From: Chitinophaga varians
GTDB taxonomy: Bacteria; Bacteroidota; Bacteroidia; Chitinophagales; Chitinophagaceae
NCBI RefSeq assembly: GCF_014529945.1
Contig: NZ_JACVFB010000002.1
Location: 1,426,001 to 1,490,000 of the forward strand
DNA: 64,000 nt
Direction of reading: 5' to 3'
The position numbers were made by a program, and so were the translations under genes. Numbering within the stretch: the stretch's first letter is position 1; every line of letters begins with the position of its first letter. The notes beneath the pieces are model-generated. The model worked only from the letters and a program-made list of their open reading frames with translations. It did no database searches and was not told the origin of the DNA. Of the stretch, positions 32,372 through 41,701 are shown piece after piece.

Positions 32372-33427
32372 CTAAATGCCTAACACCCGTTTGTTGAACG
32401 CATCATCGGTAGCTGCACCGGCGAAATCATCGAATGCTTTTTCGGTTACGCGGATGATGTGGTCTTTGATAAACGGAGCACCTTCGCGTGCGCCATCTTC
32501 CGGGTGTTTCATGCAGCATTCCCATTCCATAACGGCCCAACCGGCAAAATCGTATTGGGTGAGTTTACTGAATACGGATTTAAAGTCCACCTGCCCGTCG
32601 CCGAGGGAGCGGAACCTGCCGGGACGGTCTATCCAGGCCTGGAAACCGCCGTATACGCCGGAGCGGCCGGTGGGATTAAATTCCGCGTCTTTTACGTGGA
32701 AGGCTTTTATTTTCTCGTGGTAAATATCGATATATTCCAGGTAGTTGAGGCATTGCAGGACGAAGTGGCTGGGATCGTACAGGAGGCATGCCCGGGCGTG
32801 GTTGCCGGTAGCTTCGAGGAAACGTTCGTAGCTGGCGCCATCGTGGAGATCTTCGCCGGGATGTATTTCGTAGCATACGTCCACACCGTTGGCGTCGAAT
32901 TCGTTGAGGATAGGCAGCCAGCGTTTGGCCAGTTCAGCGAAACCAGCTTCCACCAGTCCTGCCGGCCGTTGTGGCCAGGGGTACATGGCGGGCGCCCATA
33001 GCAGCGCACCACTGAAAGTGGCGTGTGCATGGAGGCCGAGGTTGCGGCTGGCTTTGGCAGCATATTTCAGCTGGTTCACCGCCCATTCGGTGCGGGCCTG
33101 GAGGTTATTATGGTACTGTGCCGGCGCGAAGCCGTCGAACATCTCCGTGAAAGCGGGGTTCACGGCTACCAGCTGGCCTTGCAGGTGGGTGCTCAGCTCT
33201 GTGATTTCCAGGCCTGCGGCGTTGACGATGCCTTTTATTTCGTCTGCGTAGGTTTTGCTTTCGGCTGCCTTTTGCAGGTCTATCAGGCGGGAGTCCCAGC
33301 TGGGGATCTGTACGCCTTTGAAGCCGATGGAAGCGGCCCATTCGCAGATGGATTTCAGACTGTTGAATGGCGCCTCATCTCCCATGAACTGCGCCAGGAA
33401 TATACCAGGACCTTTGATCGTTTTCAT
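32372..33427 (-). CDS. Sugar phosphate isomerase/epimerase-like TIM-barrel protein
   Basis: The 351-residue cytoplasmic protein has no signal peptide. It matches the AP-endonuclease-2-like TIM barrel (xylose isomerase-like superfamily): GFKGVQIPSWD, ELSTHLQGQL, VCYEIHPGEDLHDG, LLYDPSHFVLQ, AFHVKDAEF and MEWECC carry the Glu/Asp/His residues that usually bind the divalent metal. Such enzymes isomerise or epimerise keto sugars and inositols. It is 27 bases after the Gfo/Idh gene stop and almost certainly acts on that enzyme's product. The exact reaction cannot be named from sequence. Confidence 0.9.
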   Translation of the reverse strand: MKTIKGPGIFLAQFMGDEAPFNSLKSICEWAASIGFKGVQIPSWDSRLIDLQKAAESKTYADEIKGIVNAAGLEITELSTHLQGQLVAVNPAFTEMFDGFAPAQYHNNLQARTEWAVNQLKYAAKASRNLGLHAHATFSGALLWAPAMYPWPQRPAGLVEAGFAELAKRWLPILNEFDANGVDVCYEIHPGEDLHDGASYERFLEATGNHARACLLYDPSHFVLQCLNYLEYIDIYHEKIKAFHVKDAEFNPTGRSGVYGGFQAWIDRPGRFRSLGDGQVDFKSVFSKLTQYDFAGWAVMEWECCMKHPEDGAREGAPFIKDHIIRVTEKAFDDFAGAATDDAFNKRVLGI

Positions 33428-33454
33428 ATAGTCGTACTTGTTAACGGTGGTATA

Positions 33455-34618
33455 TTAAATTTCAAAATTTGTCCATTTGGCATCGCTTTGTGAGGAGCGT
33501 ACCACGTTATCGATGAAGGCCATGCCACGCACGCCGTCTGCCACGCCGGGGAAGTCGAGCGACTCCGGTGACGGCTGTACGCCGTCGATCTTCGCGGAGA
33601 GGGTCTGTGCGAAGTTGCGGTACAGGTTACCGAAAGCTTCCAGGTATCCTTCCGGATGCCCGCCCGGAGTACGGGTATTGTGGGTCATGTAGCTGGACTG
33701 GAACGTGTAACCACCACCGGCGCGATAGATTTCCGTGGGTTTGTCGAGCCATTTCACCAGCAGGGTATTGGGTTCGTGCTGTGCCCATTCGAGGCCGCCT
33801 TTTTCTCCGTATATGCGGATTTTCAGGGCGTTTTCCTCGCCGGCAGCTACCTGGGAGGCCATCAGTACGCCGGCAGCGCCGTTGTCGAAGCGCAGCAGCA
33901 CGGCGCCGTCGTCATCGAGGGCACGGCCAGGCACCATAATGTTCAGGTCGGCGCATAGTTTTTCAATTTTAGCACCACTGATATATTCAGCCAGGTTGGC
34001 GGCGTGTGTGCCGATATCGCCCATCGCGCCGGCCTTACCGGATTTTTTAGGGTCTGTTCTCCAGGCTGCCTGTGCATTGCCTTCCCGCTCGCTCATTTTG
34101 CTGAGCCATCCTTGTGGGTACTCTACCCATACTTTACGGATTTTACCGAGCGCACCATCTTTTACCATCTGGCGTGCCTGTTTTACCATCGGATAGCCGG
34201 TGTAAGTGTGGGTGAGCAGCAAGGTGAGGCCGGTGGCTTCTACTTTAGCCTGCAGCTGTTTGGCTTCTTCCAGGGAGAAAGTGATCGGTTTTTCGATCAC
34301 CACGTTGAAGCCCAGGTCCAGCGCCATCATGGCGGGTTCAAAGTGAGCGAAGTTAGGGGTGACGATCGTCACGAAATCGAGACGCTTGTCGGCCGGCATA
34401 GCGGCTTCTTTCTGAAGCATCGTTTTGAAATCCAGGTAAGTACGTTCCGGATCGAGGAACAGTATTTTACCAGATTCAACTGCTACTTCGTTGTTGATGC
34501 TGAGCGCACCGGCTACCAGCTCTATCAGGCCGTCCATATTGGCGGCAACACGGTGAATAGCGCCGATAAAGGCATCCTTTCCACCGCCGATCATTCCCAT
34601 TCTTAACTTACGGTTCAT
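33455..34618 (-). CDS. Gfo/Idh/MocA-family NAD(P)-dependent oxidoreductase
   Basis: I start it at the ATG at 34618, where the Rossmann strand begins (MNRKLRMGMIGGGKDAFIG); the frame is open upstream to 34657. The 387-residue product has the nucleotide-binding domain (about 5-125, with VTIVTPNFAHFEPA and the family Glu-Lys-Pro in NVVIEKPI) and the C-terminal alpha/beta domain (GAMGDIGTHAANLAEYISG, which holds the catalytic His). No twin-arginine or other signal is present, so it is cytoplasmic. Members oxidise or reduce hydroxyls of sugars and cyclitols, including C3 of glucosides. It is the first gene of the six-gene minus-strand cluster. Confidence 0.92.
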   Translation of the reverse strand: MNRKLRMGMIGGGKDAFIGAIHRVAANMDGLIELVAGALSINNEVAVESGKILFLDPERTYLDFKTMLQKEAAMPADKRLDFVTIVTPNFAHFEPAMMALDLGFNVVIEKPITFSLEEAKQLQAKVEATGLTLLLTHTYTGYPMVKQARQMVKDGALGKIRKVWVEYPQGWLSKMSEREGNAQAAWRTDPKKSGKAGAMGDIGTHAANLAEYISGAKIEKLCADLNIMVPGRALDDDGAVLLRFDNGAAGVLMASQVAAGEENALKIRIYGEKGGLEWAQHEPNTLLVKWLDKPTEIYRAGGGYTFQSSYMTHNTRTPGGHPEGYLEAFGNLYRNFAQTLSAKIDGVQPSPESLDFPGVADGVRGMAFIDNVVRSSQSDAKWTNFEI

Positions 34619-35096
34619 CTTCAAAAAATTATTTAGGTTTCGTGGTTTTAGTTTCAAATCGCGTTGTGCCTGGGCTGTACCGGATCAAAAGGCAAGATAG
34701 CAGCTACAGACAATAATCGGGTACCGTCCATAACATTTAATCTGCGTGCATGTTTTCCGGGACAGGTATTAGCAGGAAGCATATAACAACCGGCTGAAGC
34801 AGCGGTTATCAGAGCATTCCCGGCTATCACTGGTCGGAGTGGAAAACGGCAGTGCTCCGGAGGAGAGCCCTGACATTACAATCACGGACAAACAGCGCTC
34901 AGGCTGTATCTGGTTCGTCATAACGTGGAAATTTATAATTTAATAATAACGGCTTAAAAGCCACTAAATTTATAAAAAGTATTTACATATTTTTATCTTT
35001 TGGCCGTCAGGACGCCATTTTTTTTGAAAATTTCCTTTTCGCCCTGTAATGGGTTATCTTAGCTCTCACTTATGCCTTTCTGACGTTTACTTTTTT
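34619..35096. other. Divergent spacer between the sugar-oxidation cluster and the second ECF sigma gene
   Basis: This 478-bp region has no convincing gene. Its right part is AT-rich (34935-35000) and contains a GGCTTAAAAGCC near-palindrome at about 34950. It ends in the small hairpin plus T8 at 35001-35025. No clear TTTG/TAnnTTTG promoter was found for the minus-strand cluster. Confidence 0.4.
35001..35025 (+). terminator. Hairpin with T8 in the sigma-gene leader, possible attenuator
   Basis: TGGCCGTCAGGACGCCA (35001-35017) folds into a short stem with one bulged C and is followed directly by eight T. It lies 72 bases before the chosen sigma start, on the coding strand, where it could end transcription early. 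It may alternatively just be AT-rich leader. Confidence 0.4.
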
Positions 35097-35696
35097 ATGA
35101 TTAGCGGGTTATACAGCGAAGAGGTGTTGCAGGGCTTGCAAGCCAGAGACCGTGCGGTGTTTGCCCGGGTATACGAACATTTCTACCCCCTTCTTTTTGC
35201 CACCGCCCGGAAATACCTGGGGGAACGGGAGCAGGCCGAAGAAGTGGTCCAGGACGTTTTTCTCCGTTTATGGGAAAAAGATTTCGCCCTGGAACACGCT
35301 GCTGCGCTGAAAAGCTACCTTTTTCGCGCTGTTATCAATCAGTGTATCAATCACCTGCAGCGTAACCGGCTGCTGGAAACCCACCATAACACCATCCGGC
35401 ATTTACAGGAAGAAAGTTATCTCTGCACGTTTCTGGAGGAGCAGGAACTGCGGGAACGGATACACTATGCGGTGGAACGTTTGCCGGAACAATGCCGGCG
35501 TATCTTTAAATTGAGCCGCTATAAAGGGCTGAAGAACGCGGAAATAGCCCATGAACTACAACTGTCTGTAAAAACGGTCGAGAACCAGATGACCATCGCA
35601 CTGCGGCAACTGAAAGCTGCCCTGCTGGACCCACCGGAAAAACCTATCCTGGCATCGGACCGGTTAAAGCTGCTGCTGTGGCTCGTTTCGATTTAA
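35097..35696 (+). CDS. ECF RNA polymerase sigma factor, second locus
   Basis: The product has 199 residues from the ATG at 35097 (MISGLYSEEVLQGL...). An ATG at 35049 would add 16 residues that do not look like sigma sequence. Region 2 holds ARVYEHFYPLLFATA and EEVVQDVFLRLWEKD; region 4 holds LPEQCRRIFKLSRYKGLK and EIAHELQLSVKTVENQM. The C-terminus has a short extension (LASDRLKLLLWLVSI). It is followed by a FecR anti-sigma gene and a SusC/SusD pair. A perfect AAATTTCGAAATTT palindrome (35697-35710) touches its stop codon. Confidence 0.92.
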   Translation: MISGLYSEEVLQGLQARDRAVFARVYEHFYPLLFATARKYLGEREQAEEVVQDVFLRLWEKDFALEHAAALKSYLFRAVINQCINHLQRNRLLETHHNTIRHLQEESYLCTFLEEQELRERIHYAVERLPEQCRRIFKLSRYKGLKNAEIAHELQLSVKTVENQMTIALRQLKAALLDPPEKPILASDRLKLLLWLVSI

Positions 35697-35787
35697 AAAT
35701 TTCGAAATTTAAAAATTTTCAAACTTCTTTTGGGGGTAAGCTTTTGCTGATTTGTCTCAGCTTAAAAGCGCATCCTTTTTTCGTAAG

Positions 35788-36780
35788 ATGACCAAACCAA
35801 CCGATCATTATTCTTTTGTCCTTTTGTGCCTGCAGTCGCCGGAGGATGAGGCGTTACAGGCACAACTGGCATCCTGGCTGGCAGCCGATGCTACACACCG
35901 GGCACTGTACAGGCAACTCAGCCTGCTGTGGGAACAGGCGCCCCATGCCGCTTTTTTTGAAGAAGCAGATGCGCCTGCCGCTACTGCCAGGTTTCTGCCG
36001 CTGCTGGACCAGACGAAGGCCGCAACGCCGGTGGTACCGCTCACGACTGCACGTCGCCGGCGCTGGTGGCCTGCCGCGGCAGCCATATTGCTGATAGCCG
36101 TAGCCGCCGGATGGTGGCAGTATTCCCGCCAACACGTACAATGGATCGCCAAAACTACCACCGACCGCCCCGATTCAGTACTGCTGGCAGACGGCTCTAA
36201 AATCTACCTGAACAAACAGGCCACCATAAAATACCCGGCCGCCTTCAAAGGGAAGGAAAGGAAAGTGGAGCTGATAGCCGGAGAAGCTTTTTTTGATATC
36301 GTTACCAATCCCTTATATCCCTTTACGGTAGTGAGCGGCCCGGCACAGATCCATGTGCTGGGTACCTCCTTCAATGTGAAGGCGGTCAATACCACCATAC
36401 AGGTGTACGTACTCTCCGGCAGCGTGGCCGTGGCCCATCAGCAGCATTCCCTCCGTTTGCTGGCAGGACAGGGCGCTTCCTGCAACACCCGCACCGGAGA
36501 GATAAAGTCAGACTCCACTGCCGGCAACAACCAGCTGGCATGGCGCACCCGCGAGCTGCAGTTTACAGATACCTCCCTGCAGGCCGTTTGCGATGCCCTT
36601 TCCAACGCTTATGGGGTAACCATGGTGCTCGACCCGGCCATCAGCAAAGAACGTAAGCTCAATGCTAATTTCAGCAACAAAACTTTACCGGATATATTAC
36701 AAACACTGACTGCTTTATATGATTATCAATTTGAACAACTGAACGACACGATATATGTGCACTTGCCCATAAAGAGATAG
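35788..36780 (+). CDS. FecR-family anti-sigma factor, second locus
   Basis: The 330-residue protein starts at the ATG at 35788; the frame opens earlier only at a TTG (35752). A cytoplasmic N-terminal part (1-90) with HYSFVLLCLQSPEDEALQ and LFWEQ-like helices is followed by one membrane segment at about 92-110 (WWPAAAAILLIAVAAGWW). A FecR domain (DSVLLADGSKIYLNKQATIKY, GEAFFDIVTNP, VLGTSFNVKAVNTT) and a C-terminal DUF4974-like domain (about 265-330) follow. It should hold the preceding sigma factor until the partner SusC signals. It is compact compared with the 377-residue anti-sigma of the first locus. Confidence 0.92.
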   Translation: MTKPTDHYSFVLLCLQSPEDEALQAQLASWLAADATHRALYRQLSLLWEQAPHAAFFEEADAPAATARFLPLLDQTKAATPVVPLTTARRRRWWPAAAAILLIAVAAGWWQYSRQHVQWIAKTTTDRPDSVLLADGSKIYLNKQATIKYPAAFKGKERKVELIAGEAFFDIVTNPLYPFTVVSGPAQIHVLGTSFNVKAVNTTIQVYVLSGSVAVAHQQHSLRLLAGQGASCNTRTGEIKSDSTAGNNQLAWRTRELQFTDTSLQAVCDALSNAYGVTMVLDPAISKERKLNANFSNKTLPDILQTLTALYDYQFEQLNDTIYVHLPIKR

Positions 36781-36840
36781 CGCATAAGAACCATTATTAC
36801 CAACCAAAATGCTTTAGCCAAAAGCTAAAACGCCTTAGCC

Positions 36841-39800
36841 ATGAGTAAAAATTATCTACGGTACATCACCCGTTGCGGGACCCGTATGTACTGCCCCCTG
36901 GCAATGGCTGCCATCTTCCTGTCGGCCTGGCCGGCAAGAGCACAGGATACTTCCCCGCTGAACCGGAAAGTGACTGTGAAAGCCAATAACCAACCTATAG
37001 CTGTTGTACTGTCAGAGATCGAAAAACAAACCAATCTGAACTTTGTGTACGATGGTAGCCAGATCAACAGGGCCCAGGCTGTCACCGTCCGGGCCAATGA
37101 CGCGGCGCTGAAAAATGTACTGCACGATATTTTCAACGACGGCGTACAGTATACGATCGTGGGCAACCAGGTAATCGTGAAAAGCGCGCCCGGACGTGTA
37201 GCCGTTTCCGTGGCAACGGGCCGCCTGGAGCAGCAGGACCAGCATATCCGCCTCCGTGGCTCGGTATCCCTGCGCGATAGCAGGGGAAACCTCCAACAGA
37301 TACCGGGTGTGACTGTCAGAGTGAAAGGAAAATCACAAGGCACACATACGGATGCTGCCGGAAAATTTGAAATCACCGTCGCGGCAAACGATGTGCTGGT
37401 AGTCTCGTTTGTTGGCTACAAAACCGTGGAAATGCCGGTGAAAGGCGCCTCCAATATCATCCTCGATGAAGACGCTTCTAAAATAAAAGAAGTGGTGGTA
37501 ACAGGCATCTATGAACGAACCAAAGAAAGCTTCACCGGCTCTGCCTCTACCTATACAGCTAAAGAACTGAAACAGATAGGCAACCAGAACATCATCCAGA
37601 GCCTCCGCTCCCTCGACCCTGCCTTTACGGTGTACGAAAATAACCTGATGGGGTCTAACCCTAACGTCATGCCCAATCTGGAGATACGTGGTAAAACCAG
37701 TGTGCTGGGCCTGAAAGAACAATTTGGTACGGATCCTAACCAACCGCTGTTTATCCTCGATGGTTTTGAAACCAATCTGCGTACCATCGTGGACCTGGAC
37801 ATCAACCGCGTAGAAAGCGTGACCATCCTCAAGGATGCCGCTTCTACCGCTATCTACGGCGCTAAAGCGGCGAACGGTGTTATCGTTATCGAAACGAAAA
37901 AGCCGAAACCGGGAGAACTACGCGTATATTATACCACTGATAACAGCATCACCATCCCCGACCTGCATGATTATAACCTGATGGATGCTGCGGAAAAACT
38001 GGAGTTTGAACGGATATCAGGACGGTTTACCTCAGGATCGGATTATACCCAGCTTCGACAAAAAGAACTGGACCAGGCTTACAGCGATCGCCTCGCGGAG
38101 GTGATGCGCGGTGTAAATACCTACTGGCTTAGTGAGCCGGTGCGTACCGGATTTACTACCGGACATTCTCTTTATGCAGAGGGTGGCGATAATCAGATGC
38201 GCTACAGCGTGGGCCTGAATTATAAGAAGATAAACGGTGCCATGAAAGGCTCCGGGCGTGATATCGGAGGTGCCAATGTGAAACTGGTATATCGCCGGAA
38301 GAAACTCAGCTTTAATAATAACCTGTCGCTTAACTTCTTTACCGCGAAAGAGTCGCCGTATGGCTCGTTTCAGGATTTTGCGCAAGCCAGTCCCTATTAC
38401 CGGAAAAGGGATGAAAACGGCAATTTGCAACCTTATCTCGAACAGCGCGCCAATACTGGCTCCTTCGGTGCCGATACCACTACCAACCCGTTATGGAACG
38501 CCTCCATCGGCAATTCCAATGTGACCCGAAATTTCAGCGTGGTCAACAACTTTATGGCGGAATGGGAACTTAACAGGGATTTTCGCGTAAGGGGGCGCCT
38601 CGGGGTAACGAAAGAGGATGGAAAACAGGAAGTGTATACAGATGCCCGTCATACCACTTTCCTGAAAAAAGTACCAACGGAAAGAGGTAGTTATACCGGG
38701 TCACAGACATCCGTCTTTAACTATGATGGCGAGTTAACGGCTATCTATGGAAAACTGATCAATAACCGTCACCAGATCAACGCAGTAGGAGGATGGAAAT
38801 TCCAGCAGTTCCGTAATACCGGTGAAGGATATACGGTAATCGGATTACCTCCGGGCGTGTCTTCACCTGCTTTTGCAGCCGGGTATCCCATCGGTGGCAA
38901 GTCTTCTTCTTCAGAAACCACTACCCGCAGTACCAGTGCCTACCTCAATGCCGGGTATATGCTCGATGAACGTTATATGGCCGATGTGAATTTCCGCCTT
39001 GATGGTTCTTCTGTTTTCGGTTCTAACCATTTCTTTACCACCTCATGGTCTGTTGGCTTATCCTGGAACCTGCACAAAGAGCCTATGTTACAGGAGGTGA
39101 GCTGGATCAATTTCCTGAAATTACGTGGTTCCATTGGTACGCCGGGTAACCAAAACTTCTCTACCTATCAATCGTTTACTACTTACCGTTATAATACCAA
39201 TGTGGTCAATGATTTCGGCATAGGCGCCGTTATCGCGGCCTTTGGTAACCCAAATTTGCTGTGGCAGAAGACGCTCGACAAAAATATAGGCGCCGACATT
39301 ATACTGATCAATAATCGGCTGCGTCTGAATATCGATGTGTATAACCGCATTACAGACCCACTGGTGGCACAAATCAGCCTGCCATCTTCTGTTGGTACCA
39401 GTACTTACCTCACCAACCTGGGTAAGCAGGTGGGGAATGGTTATAACTTCATGTTCAGCGTGTCGCCCTGGTATAAGCCACAGGAGCGTATCAACTGGAG
39501 CATCAACTTTTCCGCGAAGCGCGAAAATGCACATTATGACAATATGGGCAACAGCCTGGATGTGCTCAACAAAGAGAACCGCTCCAAAAATCTCGAACGC
39601 TACTACGACGGTGGCAGTCCTACCGCCATCTGGGCCGTTCGTTCTGCCGGTATTGATCCCGGCACCGGAAAGGAAGTCCTGATCAAAAAAGATGGTACGC
39701 TGACACTCAATTATGACGCAGACGACGAAGTGGTGGTGGGTGATGCCCGTCCCAAACTGGAAGGAGTTGCCGGCACCAACTTCAGTTATAAAGGTTTTAC

Positions 39801-40233
39801 AGTGGGCGTCTATTTGCGCTATCGTATGGGAGCCGATGTTTTCAATGAGGCGTTGTACGATAAAGTGGAGAACATTAATTCCAGAGATATTTTGCTGAAT
39901 CAGGACCGCCGCGCTTTATATGACCGCTGGAAACAACCCGGTGATATCGCCAGGTTCAGAGCTATTTCAATGACATTGAACAGTGCTCAGATGGCCGCCA
40001 ATGTTCCGCCGATGACTTCCCGTTTTGTACAACGTGAGAATATACTGGCAGGGGAATCCATTAATATGGGGTACGAGTTTACGAATGGTATGGTGAAACG
40101 CTGGCGTATGTCTTATTTGCGGTTGAACGCCTATATGAACGATATTTTTCGTTTGTCTTCTATCACACGGGAACGCGGTATAGATTATCCATTTGCCAAT
40201 ACGGTTTCTTTCTCTGTAAGTGCCGGATTTTAA
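36841..40233 (+). CDS. SusC/RagA-family TonB-dependent transporter, second locus
   Basis: The 1130-residue protein starts with a signal peptide (core MYCPLAMAAIFLSAWPARAQ, residues 16-35). An STN domain (about 40-120), a carboxypeptidase-like regulatory domain (about 140-210, PGVTVRVKGKSQGTHTD), a plug (VVVTGIYERTKESFTGSAST; QPLFILDGFETNLRTI; SVTILKDAASTAIYGAKAAN) and the barrel, ending VSFSVSAGF, follow. The variable region around residues 270-300 (RGKTSVLGLKEQFGTDPN) is longer than in the first SusC, which suggests a different ligand. The linked sigma/anti-sigma pair, SusD and two accessory lipoproteins complete the locus. Confidence 0.95.
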   Translation: MSKNYLRYITRCGTRMYCPLAMAAIFLSAWPARAQDTSPLNRKVTVKANNQPIAVVLSEIEKQTNLNFVYDGSQINRAQAVTVRANDAALKNVLHDIFNDGVQYTIVGNQVIVKSAPGRVAVSVATGRLEQQDQHIRLRGSVSLRDSRGNLQQIPGVTVRVKGKSQGTHTDAAGKFEITVAANDVLVVSFVGYKTVEMPVKGASNIILDEDASKIKEVVVTGIYERTKESFTGSASTYTAKELKQIGNQNIIQSLRSLDPAFTVYENNLMGSNPNVMPNLEIRGKTSVLGLKEQFGTDPNQPLFILDGFETNLRTIVDLDINRVESVTILKDAASTAIYGAKAANGVIVIETKKPKPGELRVYYTTDNSITIPDLHDYNLMDAAEKLEFERISGRFTSGSDYTQLRQKELDQAYSDRLAEVMRGVNTYWLSEPVRTGFTTGHSLYAEGGDNQMRYSVGLNYKKINGAMKGSGRDIGGANVKLVYRRKKLSFNNNLSLNFFTAKESPYGSFQDFAQASPYYRKRDENGNLQPYLEQRANTGSFGADTTTNPLWNASIGNSNVTRNFSVVNNFMAEWELNRDFRVRGRLGVTKEDGKQEVYTDARHTTFLKKVPTERGSYTGSQTSVFNYDGELTAIYGKLINNRHQINAVGGWKFQQFRNTGEGYTVIGLPPGVSSPAFAAGYPIGGKSSSSETTTRSTSAYLNAGYMLDERYMADVNFRLDGSSVFGSNHFFTTSWSVGLSWNLHKEPMLQEVSWINFLKLRGSIGTPGNQNFSTYQSFTTYRYNTNVVNDFGIGAVIAAFGNPNLLWQKTLDKNIGADIILINNRLRLNIDVYNRITDPLVAQISLPSSVGTSTYLTNLGKQVGNGYNFMFSVSPWYKPQERINWSINFSAKRENAHYDNMGNSLDVLNKENRSKNLERYYDGGSPTAIWAVRSAGIDPGTGKEVLIKKDGTLTLNYDADDEVVVGDARPKLEGVAGTNFSYKGFTVGVYLRYRMGADVFNEALYDKVENINSRDILLNQDRRALYDRWKQPGDIARFRAISMTLNSAQMAANVPPMTSRFVQRENILAGESINMGYEFTNGMVKRWRMSYLRLNAYMNDIFRLSSITRERGIDYPFANTVSFSVSAGF

Positions 40234-40253
40234 TCACTAAATGAAAGAAAAAA

Positions 40254-41687
40254 ATGAAAAAGCGTATACTCTTCAGCGTAATCATACTGGTGATCTTTAC
40301 CGCCACCTCCTGTAAAAAATGGCTGGACGTAAAGCCCCGCGATAAGGTCATCGAAAGCACCTTGCTGGAAAATGAAACCGGCTTCATGACGGCACTTAAC
40401 GGCGTGTACCTCGATATGACTGATGACAGGTCTTACGGTGGGCAGCTAACCATGCAAATGACAGAGGTGCTGGCGCAACGCTACAACGTCGGCGGCGGGC
40501 ACAATTTGTACAAGCTGGCCTCTTATCAATATACAGAGCCTGAAGTGCAGGACCTCTTTGGTACCACCTGGGGTTCCATGTATCGGACAGTGGCTAATAT
40601 CAACAAAATTCTGTCGGTCATCGACGAGAGAAAAAATGTATTCAATGGCAAACATTATTCATGGGTAAAAGGAGAAGCGCTGGCATTACGTGCACTGATC
40701 CATTTTGACTTGTTTCGTATGTTCGGTCCCGTATATCAGCAGGATTCTACCGCAATCAGTCTGCCTTATTACACCTCTTTTACTACTAATTTTGAAGCTT
40801 ATCTCAAAGGCAATGTATTTATCGAAAAGGTAATAGCCGACCTGGATGCGGCGGAATCGCTGCTGGCGGACGACCCGGTGCTCAACGGCGTCACATTGGA
40901 TAAAGATGAAAGTAACGATGGCATTGCCTGGAGTTATCGTAATCTGCGGATGAACTACCACGCTGTACGCGCGTTAAAAGCACGTGTGTGTTTGTACAGG
41001 AGAGATAAGACCAGCGCCCTGAAATATGCAACACAGGTACTCAGCGGAGCAGGTAGCATATTCCCTTTCGTGAAGCTGAACGACGTATTGGGCGATCCGC
41101 GCAATCCCAATCGTGTGTTTTCCAGTGAGCTGCTGTTTACCTTACAGGACAGCAGAAGACCTTTTAAGTACCGGCAATATTTTGATCCTGCGTTGAAAGA
41201 TGAAGCCATTCTGACGGCTGCCCAGAACCGCCTGACCGCCGAATATGAAAGTAATACCAATGACTTCCGTTACGGCAGTTCCTGGCTGGTGCCGGGCTCC
41301 AACCAGAAAAACTACCGTTGTTTTTTCAAATATGCAGACGTAGAAAACAGCGCCGCCCGTTTTCGTAACCTGATACCGATGATCCGGATGGCTGAGATGT
41401 GCCTCATTGCTGCAGAATGTACTCCCGATCCGGCTGCCGGCATTGAATACCTGAACATGGTACGGCGTAACCGGGGAATCAGTGATATCGCCGGTAATGC
41501 CAACCTTACAGGCGAGTTACTGAAAGAGTATAAACGGGAGTTTTACGGAGAAGGACAGATGTTTTTCTACTACAAGCGAAATGCTACCGCCAGTCTTCCC
41601 GGCGGTACCGGGAGCGGTACCATTACTATGAACAAGCAGAAATACGTGCTGCCGATCCCGTTGGACGAATCCCGATTCAGAAACTAA
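40254..41687 (+). CDS. RagB/SusD-family lipoprotein, second locus
   Basis: The protein has 477 residues, with lipobox FTATSC (Cys20). SusD marks are WLDVKPRDKVIE after the signal, MYRTVANINKILSVID, VKGEALALRALIHFDLFRMFGP, LIPMIRMAEMCLIAAEC and a C-terminal LPIPLDESR. It is shorter than the first SusD (589 residues). It starts 20 bases after the SusC stop and would form the surface lid over that pore. Ligand type is not evident. Confidence 0.94.
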   Translation: MKKRILFSVIILVIFTATSCKKWLDVKPRDKVIESTLLENETGFMTALNGVYLDMTDDRSYGGQLTMQMTEVLAQRYNVGGGHNLYKLASYQYTEPEVQDLFGTTWGSMYRTVANINKILSVIDERKNVFNGKHYSWVKGEALALRALIHFDLFRMFGPVYQQDSTAISLPYYTSFTTNFEAYLKGNVFIEKVIADLDAAESLLADDPVLNGVTLDKDESNDGIAWSYRNLRMNYHAVRALKARVCLYRRDKTSALKYATQVLSGAGSIFPFVKLNDVLGDPRNPNRVFSSELLFTLQDSRRPFKYRQYFDPALKDEAILTAAQNRLTAEYESNTNDFRYGSSWLVPGSNQKNYRCFFKYADVENSAARFRNLIPMIRMAEMCLIAAECTPDPAAGIEYLNMVRRNRGISDIAGNANLTGELLKEYKREFYGEGQMFFYYKRNATASLPGGTGSGTITMNKQKYVLPIPLDESRFRN

Positions 41688-41701
41688 TTCAACCTATTGT
41701 T

